From contig JAHHHU010000018.1 in assembly GCA_019359175.1 (NCBI GenBank), positions 32,093 through 96,092 of the forward strand: a DNA stretch of 64,000 nt, read 5' to 3'. The position numbers and the translations under genes are program-made. Source of the DNA: Phormidium tanganyikae FI6-MK23 (GTDB lineage Bacteria > Cyanobacteriota > Cyanobacteriia > Leptolyngbyales > Leptolyngbyaceae). A model generated the notes under the pieces. That model had not been told where the DNA came from. It saw nothing but the letters and a program-made list of their open reading frames with translations, and did no database searches. Shown piece after piece: positions 55,824-64,000 of this stretch. The number at the start of each line of letters is the position of its first letter. Position 1 is the stretch's first letter.

Positions 55824-56744
55824 CTAATTGCTCAGAGCGAGTGAAGTATCATACAGCTTCTCAATCATCGCTTTCAGACTCGGAACGCGATCGTATTGAT
55901 GCAGCACAGAAACAACCTGGTCATTCAATCTGACCTGTTGATTTACCACTTCGTAAGCATTGTCAGACATTTCGCCTAGTGTCAGAACAATCCCGCAAGT
56001 ATTTGAATGAACTTTCACAAATGACTTTGGCAGATCAAGATAAGTCAGTTTGTTGTGAATGACTTGATCAATCACTTTAAAGGTACGGGTCAGGATGTTT
56101 TGCTCCATGAGAGCGAGATATCTCAGAATCACGCTAGGCGATCCCATTGTCGTACCACAACACACGGAGATTTTACCGTTTAGCTTTTTTAGAAAGCTTG
56201 ATCCTAAAATTTCACTCGTCCATTCTGTTTCAATGTTCTCCAGGCCAATTGCCAGAGTCGGATCATGCTCAAACACATTCAGAACATGGGGATTGACTTG
56301 ATCAAACGGATTGCTTTGAAATACGACATCGCGCGAGTCGGTCAGTAGCACACAGCGATAGTTCGGATTGACTTCTAGATAGTCTCGCCCGAAAAAGTGA
56401 CGGCTACAAATCGGATGAATCCAAGCCGCAGTTGCATCCCGCTGGACTTGAGCAAAGCCCGATAAGTTCAGTTTTGCACCCGCTTGTAGTAACAAAAGCC
56501 AAAGTCGGTAAGCCACTTTGAGCGCAACACTGCGGTGAACGACGCGCGAAAAGTTAGAAATGGGAATTAATTTGACCTGTAAGCGATCGGCAAGTTCGAC
56601 ATAGCGAGGATCGGTCGGTTCGACCATCAATACAATATCCGTTGTGTCAGCGGGGCAACTCCGCCGAGCAGATTGAATAAACCGAGCATAGTCGCTGAAG
56701 TCTAAGTTTGTGGCTAGAGAAAGGATCAAATTCTTGGTAGGCAT
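55824..56744 (-). CDS. Glycosyltransferase-like protein, GT-A type
   Basis: 306 residues from the ATG at 56744. The frame extends 5 codons more. The pattern LILSLATNLDFSDYARF at the N-terminus, VLLTDSRDVVFQSNPFDQ (a D-x-x-D metal/nucleotide motif, about residue 135-152) and GNISVCCGTTMGSPS-like blocks suggest a GT-A nucleotide-sugar transferase. I cannot name the exact family. It is adjacent to the GT61 gene on the same strand with a 17-base gap. Confidence 0.6.
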   Translation of the reverse strand: MPTKNLILSLATNLDFSDYARFIQSARRSCPADTTDIVLMVEPTDPRYVELADRLQVKLIPISNFSRVVHRSVALKVAYRLWLLLLQAGAKLNLSGFAQVQRDATAAWIHPICSRHFFGRDYLEVNPNYRCVLLTDSRDVVFQSNPFDQVNPHVLNVFEHDPTLAIGLENIETEWTSEILGSSFLKKLNGKISVCCGTTMGSPSVILRYLALMEQNILTRTFKVIDQVIHNKLTYLDLPKSFVKVHSNTCGIVLTLGEMSDNAYEVVNQQVRLNDQVVSVLHQYDRVPSLKAMIEKLYDTSLALSN

Positions 56745-57202
56745 GGCATTGCGTCTCATTGGTAAGGGAGAATAAGAATGGAACGAGCAAACCTAGCGGA
56801 GCGAAAGAAGGATTTTGTCGATCGACATCTCGATCGCAAATCACCCAAAGCCATCTCAGTGTCTTTACTCTCATTTTGTAAATCAATTACATAAGTTGAG
56901 CTTTAAATACAGAGACAAAGAAGCTGAATTAGCGCGATTAGTTTTGAAGTCGATCGCTAATTTCTTTATATAAAAGAGCGTTTAGCAGAACGTCCTGAAC
57001 AAAAGAACCGTTTCTGTTAGCTCGCCTCAGCTAGTGATATTAGATACGCAGAATCGAAATTCGGAGCAAGCTTTATCGAACGCTCACAAAATTCTGTCGT
57101 CCTTCAAATTGAACAAGCAAGAGTGGGTATTGCTCAGGATTCACCCAAATCGAACTGCTCACAAAATGATTAAATAGGTGAAGCCATTTTGCCGTATTTA
57201 TC
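56745..57202. other. Intergenic region, about 460 bases, between divergent genes
   Basis: No gene seen. The direct repeat GCTCACAAAAT occurs twice (about 57085 and 57160). An AT-rich stretch with TTTATATAAAAG around 56962-56973 could be a promoter -10 region. The murJ start lies at the end with no clear Shine-Dalgarno site. Confidence 0.4.
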
Positions 57203-58822
57203 GTGACTGAAACTAAGCCCAAACGCTCCCTCGCAGGCATCGCTGGAATTGTCGCGATCGCAACGCTAATCAGTAAAGTTGTCGGATTGATTCGGCAGTT
57301 AGCGATCGCGTTTGCCTTCGGAGTCGGAACGGCGAAAGCAGCCTACGATATTTCTGCAATCCTTCCGAGTTTCTTTTTAATCTTGCTTGGCGGAATAAAT
57401 GGCCCATTTCACAGCGCGATGGTGAGCGCTCTGGCAAAACGCAGGAAAGAAGAATCTGCGCCGCTTGTTGAAGCAGTTTCGACATTAATCGGCATCATTT
57501 TTTTGGTCGTATCGCTGATTGTGTTTCTCTTTGCGCCTTTCTTTATTGATCTACTTGCAAGCGGATTGCAACAGACCGCGCAAGGATTAGAAACGAGAGC
57601 GATCGCAATTCAACAACTCCGGATCATGGCTCCGATTGCTTGGTTTGCAGGCATGATCGGAATTGGGTTTGGAACGCTGAACGCTGCCGATCAATATTGG
57701 TTGCCTTCGATCAGTCCGCTGCTTTCGAGTGTGACGTTGATTATCGGGATTGGAATCTTTTTAGTGACTTCGGGAACGTCAGCCACAAATCCGAATTATG
57801 CACTGATCGGCGGAATGGTTTTAGCGATCGGAACTTTAGCGGGAACGGTTCTACAGTGGTTGGCGCAGTTTTGGGCGCAGCGACAATCGGGACTCGGACG
57901 ATTTCGAGTTCGATTTATTTGGAATGATCCGGGTGTGAAGGAGGTATTTCGCGTGATGGGCCCTGCGTTGTTCTCGTCTGGGATGCTGCAAATTAATGTG
58001 ATTACAGATTTGACGTTTGCGGCGTTTTTACCGAATGCGGTAGCCGCAATTTCGAGTTTGGATTATGCCAATCTTTTAGTTCAAACACCGCTCGGACTCC
58101 TCTCAAATATGATCCTCGTGCCGTTTTTACCTATATTCTCTAGATTGACTGATCCTAGCCAGGTGGATCAGTTGAAGGCGCGGATTCGGCAAGGATTATT
58201 GATTACCGCGATCGCAATGCTACCTCTAAGCGCGTTGATCATTTCATTAGCAACTCCGATTGTACGAGTCGTTTACGAACGTGGAGCATTCAAACCTGAT
58301 GCAACTCAGTTAGTCGCTTCGGTGCTGATGGCGTATGCAGTTGGAATGTTCGTTTATCTCGGTCGCGATGTTTTGGTTCGGGTGTTTTACGCGCTTGGGG
58401 ATGGTGATACTCCATTCAAAATTAGTATTGTCAATATTTTTTTGAATGCGTTCTTTGATTTTCTGTTCTACAAACCATTTGGCATTGTCGGGATTGTTTT
58501 AGCAACCGTTAGTGTGAATATTCTTTCAGTATTGGCGTTATTGTATTTTCTGAATCGCAGACTTGGCGGACTTCCATTACTAGAGTGGAGCTATCCGATT
58601 TTAGGACTTGCCGCGAGTAGCATCTTGGCAGGGACAGCAAGCTGGTTTATGTCCAATGCGATCGCAAATCTCTCCGGTCTAAACGGCTTCCTTCTCGCTC
58701 TTGCCCAAATGACGATCGCAGGTTCGATCGGGCTTGGAATCTTCGCACTTCTTGCAAGTCAGCTAAGATTACCAGAAGTAGACCTCTTTACCGATCGTAT
58801 TCGTCAACGCCTCCGCCGATGA
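57203..58822 (+). CDS. murJ: Lipid II flippase MurJ
   Basis: 539 residues, 13-14 membrane helices, MOP/MATE-like exporter fold. It flips lipid II to the periplasm. Seen: GIVAIATLISKVVGLIRQLAIAFAFG near the N-terminus and GRDVLVRVFYALGDGDTPFKI, the typical MviN block near residue 395. Start is a GTG at 57203. It is the first of three overlapping genes (murJ, DCC protein, MEKHLA protein). Confidence 0.95.
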   Translation: MTETKPKRSLAGIAGIVAIATLISKVVGLIRQLAIAFAFGVGTAKAAYDISAILPSFFLILLGGINGPFHSAMVSALAKRRKEESAPLVEAVSTLIGIIFLVVSLIVFLFAPFFIDLLASGLQQTAQGLETRAIAIQQLRIMAPIAWFAGMIGIGFGTLNAADQYWLPSISPLLSSVTLIIGIGIFLVTSGTSATNPNYALIGGMVLAIGTLAGTVLQWLAQFWAQRQSGLGRFRVRFIWNDPGVKEVFRVMGPALFSSGMLQINVITDLTFAAFLPNAVAAISSLDYANLLVQTPLGLLSNMILVPFLPIFSRLTDPSQVDQLKARIRQGLLITAIAMLPLSALIISLATPIVRVVYERGAFKPDATQLVASVLMAYAVGMFVYLGRDVLVRVFYALGDGDTPFKISIVNIFLNAFFDFLFYKPFGIVGIVLATVSVNILSVLALLYFLNRRLGGLPLLEWSYPILGLAASSILAGTASWFMSNAIANLSGLNGFLLALAQMTIAGSIGLGIFALLASQLRLPEVDLFTDRIRQRLRR

Positions 58823-59241
58823 AACTTTACACTGTGATTTATGACGGGCACTGTAATCTTTGCTCGAATCTCGTTCAAGTTCTTGAACAAATTGATAAAG
58901 GCGATCGCTTCCAATATCTCCCAATGCAAGACGAAATCGGACTTGCTCAGTTCAACGTCACGGCCCAAGATTGCGAGATGGGTATGATTTTGATTGATAA
59001 TGCGAAACCCGATCGCAGATGGCAAGGTAGCGATGCAGCCGAAGAAATTGGGCGATTGTTGCCGACTGGGAATGTGTTTGTCACCGCTTATCGAAATTTG
59101 CCGGGAATGAAATGGGTCGGCGATCGCGTTTACGCACAGGTTCGCGATAATCGGTATGCGCTGTTTGGTCGTCGATCGAGTACCTATCAAACTGCTTATC
59201 CTGCTTGCGATACGTCTTGCGATCAATACTTCTCGAAATGA
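58819..59241 (+). CDS. DCC1-like thiol-disulfide oxidoreductase family protein (DUF393)
   Basis: 140 residues. The family start VIYDGHCNLCSNLVQVLEQ has the CxxC pair (Cys14/Cys17), followed by FQYLPMQD. It resembles a thioredoxin-fold redox protein whose partner is unknown. It overlaps murJ by 4 bases (ATGA) and the next gene by 4 bases (ATGA at 59238). Confidence 0.88.
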   Translation: MKLYTVIYDGHCNLCSNLVQVLEQIDKGDRFQYLPMQDEIGLAQFNVTAQDCEMGMILIDNAKPDRRWQGSDAAEEIGRLLPTGNVFVTAYRNLPGMKWVGDRVYAQVRDNRYALFGRRSSTYQTAYPACDTSCDQYFSK

Positions 59242-59663
59242 ATCGGAACCTTGAACACGCTCAACGGTTAATCAAAAGCTTTCAACACTGGACAGGAAAG
59301 TCTTTAATCGAAATGCCTGAAGTTTTGTTTGAGGCTCCATTTGTCGTGGTTTCGCATGGAATGGAGCCTGATCCAATTTTTAACTATGGCAATCAACAAG
59401 CTTTAACGCTGTGGGAAATGGATTGGGAAACGTTTACGCGAACACCATCGAGAAAATCAGCGGAACCTGTAAGCCAAGAAGAGCGATCGCGGCTTTTAGC
59501 ACAAGCAAAAATTCAAGGCTACATCAACGATTATCGTGGGGTTCGCATCTCTAGCACTGGTAAACGGTTCTGGATTGAAGATGTGATTTTGTGGACAGTA
59601 TTGGATGAAATAAATCAACCTTGTGGACAGGCTGCAACGTTTTTGAGGTGGACTTTTATCTAA
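59238..59663 (+). CDS. MEKHLA-domain protein
   Basis: 141 residues from the ATG at 59238. An upstream start at 59205 would lie inside the previous gene. The MEKHLA domain covers the whole protein, with DPIFNYGNQQALTLWEMDWE and YRGVRISSTGKRFWIEDVILW as its core. This PAS-related domain occurs in cyanobacteria and plants and is thought to sense small ligands; no partner is fused. It is coupled to the DCC gene by an ATGA overlap. Confidence 0.9.
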   Translation: MNRNLEHAQRLIKSFQHWTGKSLIEMPEVLFEAPFVVVSHGMEPDPIFNYGNQQALTLWEMDWETFTRTPSRKSAEPVSQEERSRLLAQAKIQGYINDYRGVRISSTGKRFWIEDVILWTVLDEINQPCGQAATFLRWTFI

Positions 59664-59692
59664 AAATTCTTTCAAACAAGTAATTCTCTGGT

Positions 59693-59729
59693 AGTGTTGG
59701 GTAAATTTGTCCACCGTTCGTCCAACACT
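59693..59729. promoter_or_regulatory. Inverted repeat upstream of the amylase-like gene
   Basis: AGTGTTGG (59693-59700) and CCAACACT (59722-59729) are perfect inverted arms, 24 bases before the ATG at 59753 and just before the AAAAAGG ribosome-binding sequence. It could be an operator for a regulator or a leader hairpin. Confidence 0.5.
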
Positions 59730-59752
59730 CAAGAAAAAGGAGCGCAATCGTC

Positions 59753-61075
59753 ATGCCTAATGTGACCCTCCATGCTTTCAATTGGCGTTATACGGATATT
59801 ATTGATAACCTTGATGCGATTCGTGAGGCTGGATTCGGGGCGATATTGATTCCGCCGCTGCTTTACTCTGATCCCAAAGGCGACCAATGGTGGCAACGCT
59901 ATCAACCGAAAGATTATCGGGTGCTGTTGTCTTATCTCGGAGGCAAGCGCGATCTAGAACGATTGATCGAAGCTTGTCATAGTGGAAGTTCGAGAGTGCA
60001 AGTGTATGCCGATCTGGTAATCAATCATATGGCAAATGAAGCGCGTGACGATCGCTTTAATTTCCCAGGAGAAGCGGAACTTGCACGCTACGAAGCCGAA
60101 CCCGATTTATTCGCTGAGAACCGATTGTATGGTGATTTGAGTGAGGGTTTGTTTTCTCCGTGGGACTTTAATCAAGCAGGAGAGATCGACGGTGGTGAAT
60201 GGTCAGATCGCGGAGCCGTACAGTACCAAAATCTATCGGGATTGCCTGATCTGAAGGACTCGGATTGGGTGTTGAAACAGCAGCATTTGATGGTTGAAGC
60301 GCTCGTCGAAATGGGATTTGATGGATTTCGTATTGATGCGATCAAACATTTGACTGAGCGAATGATTGATAGTGTTGCCGATACAGCAGCGTTTCGAGAC
60401 TTGTTTTGGTTTGGCGAAGTGTTGACCGGAAGCGATCGAGATGAAGATACTTTCCTCGATCCCTTTCTGCAAGAAACCTGGATTTCAGCCTACGATTTCC
60501 CACTATTCCAAACGATTCGAGAAGCCTTTGGTTTTGGTGGTTCACTCCGCGCTTTGGCAAATCCACAAAATCAAGGTAATGCCCTGCCTTGGAATCGTTC
60601 TGTCACCTTTGTTGTTAATCACGATATTCCTCACAATGATGGCTTTCGCTCTTGGTTGTTCGACCCAATCGATGAGCAGTTAGCTCATGCTTACATCCTC
60701 GGTCGCGATGGTGGCGTGCCTCTGATCTATTCAGATCACAACGAGTCAAAATATCCTGAAGATCGCGATCGCTGGTTAGATGTGTATCAGCGATCGAACA
60801 TCATTTCAATGATTCAGTTTCACAATGCAGTCCATGGACAATCTCAGCAAGTGATTTACGAGAGTGATGTGCTACTTGTCTTCCGAAGAGGAGAGAACGG
60901 CATTGTTGCAATTAACAAAAGTAACTCGAATCAATGGGCAGATTTTGCAACTTGGGGACTAAAGAATCCGGGTCAATATCGCGATTTGATCCACAAACAG
61001 GAAATGACTCTTTCAGGAGATACTTTCTCTCTGCTTGTGCCACCCCGAACCGCTCAGATGTGGCTTGCTACGTAA
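59753..61075 (+). CDS. GH13 alpha-amylase-family glycosidase
   Basis: 440 residues, an intracellular size without signal peptide. The (beta/alpha)8 barrel regions are visible: region I VYADLVINHMA, region II GFDGFRIDAIKHL (nucleophile Asp), region III FWFGEVLTG (acid/base Glu) and region IV FVVNHDIPHND (third Asp). It acts on alpha-glucans, with exact specificity unknown. A terminal beta domain seems short. An inverted repeat sits upstream of its start. Confidence 0.92.
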   Translation: MPNVTLHAFNWRYTDIIDNLDAIREAGFGAILIPPLLYSDPKGDQWWQRYQPKDYRVLLSYLGGKRDLERLIEACHSGSSRVQVYADLVINHMANEARDDRFNFPGEAELARYEAEPDLFAENRLYGDLSEGLFSPWDFNQAGEIDGGEWSDRGAVQYQNLSGLPDLKDSDWVLKQQHLMVEALVEMGFDGFRIDAIKHLTERMIDSVADTAAFRDLFWFGEVLTGSDRDEDTFLDPFLQETWISAYDFPLFQTIREAFGFGGSLRALANPQNQGNALPWNRSVTFVVNHDIPHNDGFRSWLFDPIDEQLAHAYILGRDGGVPLIYSDHNESKYPEDRDRWLDVYQRSNIISMIQFHNAVHGQSQQVIYESDVLLVFRRGENGIVAINKSNSNQWADFATWGLKNPGQYRDLIHKQEMTLSGDTFSLLVPPRTAQMWLAT

Positions 61076-61223
61076 CTTTGTTCCGATGCTAGTCTGTTCA
61101 CGTTCCCAGGGACAAGTTTTCCCTTCAACCTTCAGCGGACTTCGCTCGATTAGCCCTGATTTTAATCGATGAGCCGAATTTCAACGAATGAAAAAGTTTA
61201 CCGCATTCACAATCCAGAAAGAT

Positions 61224-62039
61224 TTATCGAGTTGGGCGGCGTTGAGGCGATCGCACTTTCGGGCGAGGATTCGATCTTGGCTGCGGTGGTCGAACTTGCG
61301 GCAAGCTTCCATTGCTCCAAATCCCTTGCGATCGTCTTCCATTCGCAAAAATATAAACCCCACGACCATTCCGCTGATTTTTCTGAAACGCTCCCTCATA
61401 TCGATCGCCGTTCGGATACCGACAGATCCCAAATCCACTCATCGCATTCTGCCGAAACTCCCCTTCACAGCGCGTTCCGTTCGTATACACGAACACCCCG
61501 CGCCCCTGCCGCACATTATTTTGAAACGCCCCTTCGTATCGATTCCCACTCGCAAACAAACAGCGCCCAACTCCGGTCAAAGCATTTGATCGAAAACTTC
61601 CCTCACATCGCGTTCCGTCTCGATAGATAAATGCGCCTTGCCCTTCCCGCACATTCTGTCGAAATTCCCCTTCATATCGATTCCCACTCGCAAACTGACA
61701 AACCCCGCGCCCATTCAGCGCATTATCCTGAAAATTTCCTTCGCATCGGGTTCCATCTGGATAAATAAACGCGCCTTGCCCTTCTCGATCGTGCTGACGA
61801 AGACTTCCCTGAAACCGACTCCCGCTCGGAAATAGACAAGTGTAAACCCCAGTAAGCCAGCCATCTTTTAGCCGACCTTCACAATAATCGCTGTCCTTCG
61901 GAGCCGCGATCGCAGACTGAGGAAATAGTCCCAAGCCGACAAAATTAACGCTGGTAATCGATAAGACTAGACCGAAGATGTTTTGAATCGATCGCAGTTT
62001 AACGATCGAACTTCGGGTCTCAATGCAGATTTGCACCAT
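61224..62039 (-). CDS. Exported MORN-repeat protein
   Basis: 271 residues. The N-terminus carries a likely signal sequence with FGLVLSITSVNFVGLGLFP and a cleavage site near AIAA (residue 46). It is followed by about eight MORN repeats of about 23 residues (YEGEFRQNVREGQGAFIY type) that form a beta-sheet platform. A basic Pro/Arg tail ends the protein. Eukaryotic MORN proteins bind lipids or scaffold; bacterial roles are unclear. The DNA shows a matching 69-base periodicity (61300-61840), which also creates misleading open frames on the other strand. Confidence 0.88.
   Translation of the reverse strand: MVQICIETRSSIVKLRSIQNIFGLVLSITSVNFVGLGLFPQSAIAAPKDSDYCEGRLKDGWLTGVYTCLFPSGSRFQGSLRQHDREGQGAFIYPDGTRCEGNFQDNALNGRGVCQFASGNRYEGEFRQNVREGQGAFIYRDGTRCEGSFRSNALTGVGRCLFASGNRYEGAFQNNVRQGRGVFVYTNGTRCEGEFRQNAMSGFGICRYPNGDRYEGAFQKNQRNGRGVYIFANGRRSQGIWSNGSLPQVRPPQPRSNPRPKVRSPQRRPTR
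61300..61840. repeat. 69-base tandem repeat coding for MORN units
   Basis: Units such as CGAAATTCCCC-TTCATATCGATTCCCACTCGCAAAC recur with variations at about 69-base spacing and correspond to the 23-residue MORN repeats of the gene on the minus strand. Confidence 0.7.
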
Positions 62040-62181
62040 AACAACAGAAATGAAATGTGAGCTTGCGACAAATTCTATGCTTAATTAAGGCAAAGAATGT
62101 AAAAAATGGGGCTATATAGGGGTAGCATTTTTGACGATCGTTGCCCACTTAAATTGATCCAAGTTGGTTGGTAGTGTCTCC

Positions 62182-63618
62182 ATGTTTCCGTTTCTGCCCA
62201 TTTCTCCGCTTGCCCAACTCGCTCCAAGAGTTCCAATCCTTCCCCCTCCGATTGTTGCTCCCCAGCCCACCAACCAGGAAACACTCCCACCCCAAGAAAA
62301 CGTTCCGCCTCAAGAGTTTATCGAAGCTCAAGAAATCCGCGTTCTTCCCGGCAAGCTCGATGATATTCCTGTCTTTAATAGCAACAGTCCTGAAGTCGTT
62401 CTGACTGAAGGAATTCTGCTTTCTACTTTTCCATCCCAAGGAATGCGCGTTCCTGCTGCACATTTGAATTACGCCTTCAACGGCAGATTCGATATTTTTG
62501 CGCATCACATTTCTAGAGCTAGTAATCCGAGCCAAACACGATCGCTCTTCCAGGGCATCGTCGTTTACAACCCTAACGATCGACCCGTTCAAATCGATGT
62601 CTCTCAGGCAGCAACTTACCTGACTCGCCCTGATGCCCTTTTTATCGATCTTCCTGCCTACGTTGAAGATCCATTAGGAACTGTCTTTGCGGGCCCCGGC
62701 AGCCGCGTTGTCAGCGACATTTTGCGCGGACGTAGACAAGGCAACCTCCCAACTCTCATGGTAATCCCGCCGAAACAAGCTCAAATGCTGATGAATCTTC
62801 CGATTCCAGCAGGGACGGTCACGCCAACCTCAAATGGTCGATCGACGTTAATGCGCCTCGCTAGTAACGCGCCCGTTTACGTTGCCACACTCGCCATGTT
62901 CGCCCCGCTCAATCCCAACCGAACCGAGCGAGTTCCCACGATCGAAGAATGGCTGAATCTACTTGTAAACGCCGGAGTCGCAGGGCCAAGAGACATCCCC
63001 CCCTCGCCGCCCAACTCCAAAAGCACCAGTATCACCTACGGTCGCGTTGCGGGGGTCTCCAAAGGTTCCGAATGGAGGACTCAAATTACCGATAATCGCC
63101 AAGATTATCTTAGTATTCCAAACCCTGGTCGCGCCTTCTCCTACGGTTTAAGTACATTAGAGCAAGGCACTTTTGCCACCGGACAAATCCAAAGCGCTCC
63201 TATGCTAGTGCGTTATCCTGACACCGCCTACCTCGCCAATGGAAACTACGCAATTCACTACGGCCTTACGCTTCCACTGCGAAATACCACTCGCCAAAAT
63301 CAAACCATCTCATTATCGATTGAAACCCCAATCAAACAAGATCGCAGCCGCAACGAACTCGTTTTCCTGAGTCCACCCGACCTCCGCATCTTCTTCCGTG
63401 GAACCGTCCGCCTTCGTTATCTTGACGATCGCTCCATTCTCCAAACCCGCTTTATCCACCTTGTTCAACGTCGCGGTCAGAAAGGCGATTCCTTGCTCAA
63501 TCTGACCCTTCCTCCAAATGCAACGCGATCAGTTGAGGTTGATTTCCTCTATCCTCCCGATGCCACTCCTCCCCAAGTCCTAACCGTCCGCACCTTGTCC
63601 AATTCCATCAATCGATAA
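62182..63618 (+). CDS. DUF3370 family protein
   Basis: 478 residues from the ATG at 62182. The frame opens earlier at a TTG at 62164. The start region MFPFLPISPLAQLAP is short and weakly signal-like, then Pro-rich. The DUF3370 core follows (LYQGIVVYN-like repeats of the family are seen as SLFQGIVVYNPNDRPVQ). Conserved among cyanobacteria, with no known function, and probably exported or surface-attached. It is followed after 4 bases by the acyltransferase remnant. Confidence 0.88.
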   Translation: MFPFLPISPLAQLAPRVPILPPPIVAPQPTNQETLPPQENVPPQEFIEAQEIRVLPGKLDDIPVFNSNSPEVVLTEGILLSTFPSQGMRVPAAHLNYAFNGRFDIFAHHISRASNPSQTRSLFQGIVVYNPNDRPVQIDVSQAATYLTRPDALFIDLPAYVEDPLGTVFAGPGSRVVSDILRGRRQGNLPTLMVIPPKQAQMLMNLPIPAGTVTPTSNGRSTLMRLASNAPVYVATLAMFAPLNPNRTERVPTIEEWLNLLVNAGVAGPRDIPPSPPNSKSTSITYGRVAGVSKGSEWRTQITDNRQDYLSIPNPGRAFSYGLSTLEQGTFATGQIQSAPMLVRYPDTAYLANGNYAIHYGLTLPLRNTTRQNQTISLSIETPIKQDRSRNELVFLSPPDLRIFFRGTVRLRYLDDRSILQTRFIHLVQRRGQKGDSLLNLTLPPNATRSVEVDFLYPPDATPPQVLTVRTLSNSINR

Positions 63619-63622
63619 CACC

Positions 63623-63845
63623 GTGTCAAGCCCTGCTACCGTCGAGCCCTGGCTTTACGGGCCGCTCTTTACTAATTCACCGAGCGTTTCTGAAGCTCTT
63701 TTTGGCTCGATCGACATTCACGGACGACAAAATCTACCAGAACAAGGCCCCTTCATTCCAGCAAGAGAGCGACGAAGAAACTGCCGAATCTGTTACTCAA
63801 GCTCTCTGCACCAAAATTCTTGAGAGTCTTACACAGCGGGGCTAG
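63623..63845 (+). pseudogene. Remnant of a 1-acylglycerol-3-phosphate acyltransferase-like gene (plsC type)
   Basis: From GTG at 63623 the first frame gives MSSPATVEPWLYGPLF and GSIDIHGRQNLPEQGPFI, which fits the N-terminal end of cyanobacterial PlsC-type acyltransferases (usually followed by LAPTHRSRWDA with the catalytic His). Here the sequence jumps to QESDEETAESVTQALC and TKILESLTQRG in another frame, then TAG at 63843-63845, which resembles the end of the same family. The catalytic HxxxxD centre is absent. The simplest explanation is an internal deletion of most of the gene plus a frame change. Confidence 0.55.
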
Positions 63846-63878
63846 AGTCGCTTTTCCAAATTTTCTTATTGAATGTGC

Positions 63879-63908
63879 TTGACACCCTCCTGTCCCTCAC
63901 GCTATATT
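63879..63908 (+). promoter_or_regulatory. Strong sigma70-type promoter
   Basis: TTGACA (63879-63884) and TATATT (63903-63908) are separated by 18 bases. It drives a transcript toward the right edge. The following about 90 bases are a leader without an obvious gene start inside the window. Confidence 0.7.
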
Positions 63909-63925
63909 GGTTAAGCGGTGAGGGA
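63893..63925. promoter_or_regulatory. Inverted repeat spanning the -10 box
   Basis: TCCCTCAC (63893-63900) and GTGAGGGA (63918-63925) are perfect 8-base arms that flank and include the TATATT -10 box. It could be a repressor operator or a hairpin at the start of the leader. Confidence 0.55.
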
Positions 63926-64000
63926 AGCCAAGCGAGAGCGAAGCACTTCACCAGTGCCTGAACCTTATACAACAGAATAGTTTAGAAGCCAGAGAAAGGA

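Noticed and set aside
61169..61630. 153-codon plus-strand open frame opposite the MORN gene
   Set aside because: It is the antisense of the MORN repeats; its repetitive SHSQ-like translation comes from the repeat DNA, and the minus-strand reading explains the region fully.

Overview
The window is chromosomal DNA from a cyanobacterium. The HIP1 octamer GCGATCGC and its core GATCG recur throughout. Cyanobacterial markers are present: Gun4, IctB, DUF1825, DUF3370, DUF4363 and MEKHLA proteins, a NarK/NrtP-type nitrate permease, a likely NtcA site and a caspase-WD40 protein. A filamentous Leptolyngbya-like organism would fit, but that is a guess. I found no tRNA, rRNA, CRISPR array, insertion sequence or prophage. 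The window is mostly core and house-keeping genes with a few accessory islands.

Layout. 0-11 kb: rhodanese, SRAP, icd, a response regulator overlapping an rfaE2-like nucleotidyltransferase followed by gun4, a degenerate GAF histidine kinase, ictB, a Crp-family regulator and thiD. 11-18 kb: an acyltransferase-3 protein, a GNAT, an archaeal/eukaryotic-type Trm1, two Uma2 nucleases, an HhH protein, a TM2/SHOCT protein and DUF1825. 18-29 kb: a class A penicillin-binding protein, tyrS-pyrF, an exported protein, a frameshifted nitrate permease gene, nei, a PHP phosphoesterase, an SGNH hydrolase and a HAD phosphatase. 29-38 kb: an SDR and then the most informative island. This is a minus-strand operon with a clear guanidine-I (ykkC) riboswitch, two DUF1989 proteins (UAAP1/UAAP2) and a 1210-residue biotin-dependent urea/guanidine carboxylase. 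It lies divergent to a cysteine hydrolase and a metallo-beta-lactamase-fold hydrolase. A perfect GTA-N8-TAC NtcA box sits between the two units. 38-57 kb: wecB, a membrane-spanning HEAT-NACHT-HEAT STAND protein, ribD, DUF362, a small lipoprotein/PepSY pair, a large SNF2 helicase downstream of a caspase-WD40 protein, and two glycosyltransferase-like genes. 57-64 kb: murJ-DCC-MEKHLA (overlapping genes), a GH13 amylase-like protein, a MORN-repeat protein, DUF3370, the remnant of an acyltransferase gene, and a strong promoter for a gene beyond the right edge.

How the genes work together. The 30.7-37.7 kb island reads as a nitrogen-scavenging unit. Guanidine frees the riboswitch to allow transcription, and NtcA would add nitrogen-limitation control. 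The carboxylase would make carboxyguanidine and the DUF1989 pair would deiminate it to allophanate. No allophanate hydrolase is in the window, so the divergent hydrolases are candidates for that step, or it lies elsewhere. The HEAT-NACHT-HEAT protein and the caspase-WD40/SNF2 pair are the best candidates for little-described signalling or conflict systems. Several entries are visibly damaged or degenerate: the nitrate permease (frameshift that removes the last helix), the histidine kinase (phospho-acceptor His replaced by Gln) and the acyltransferase remnant.
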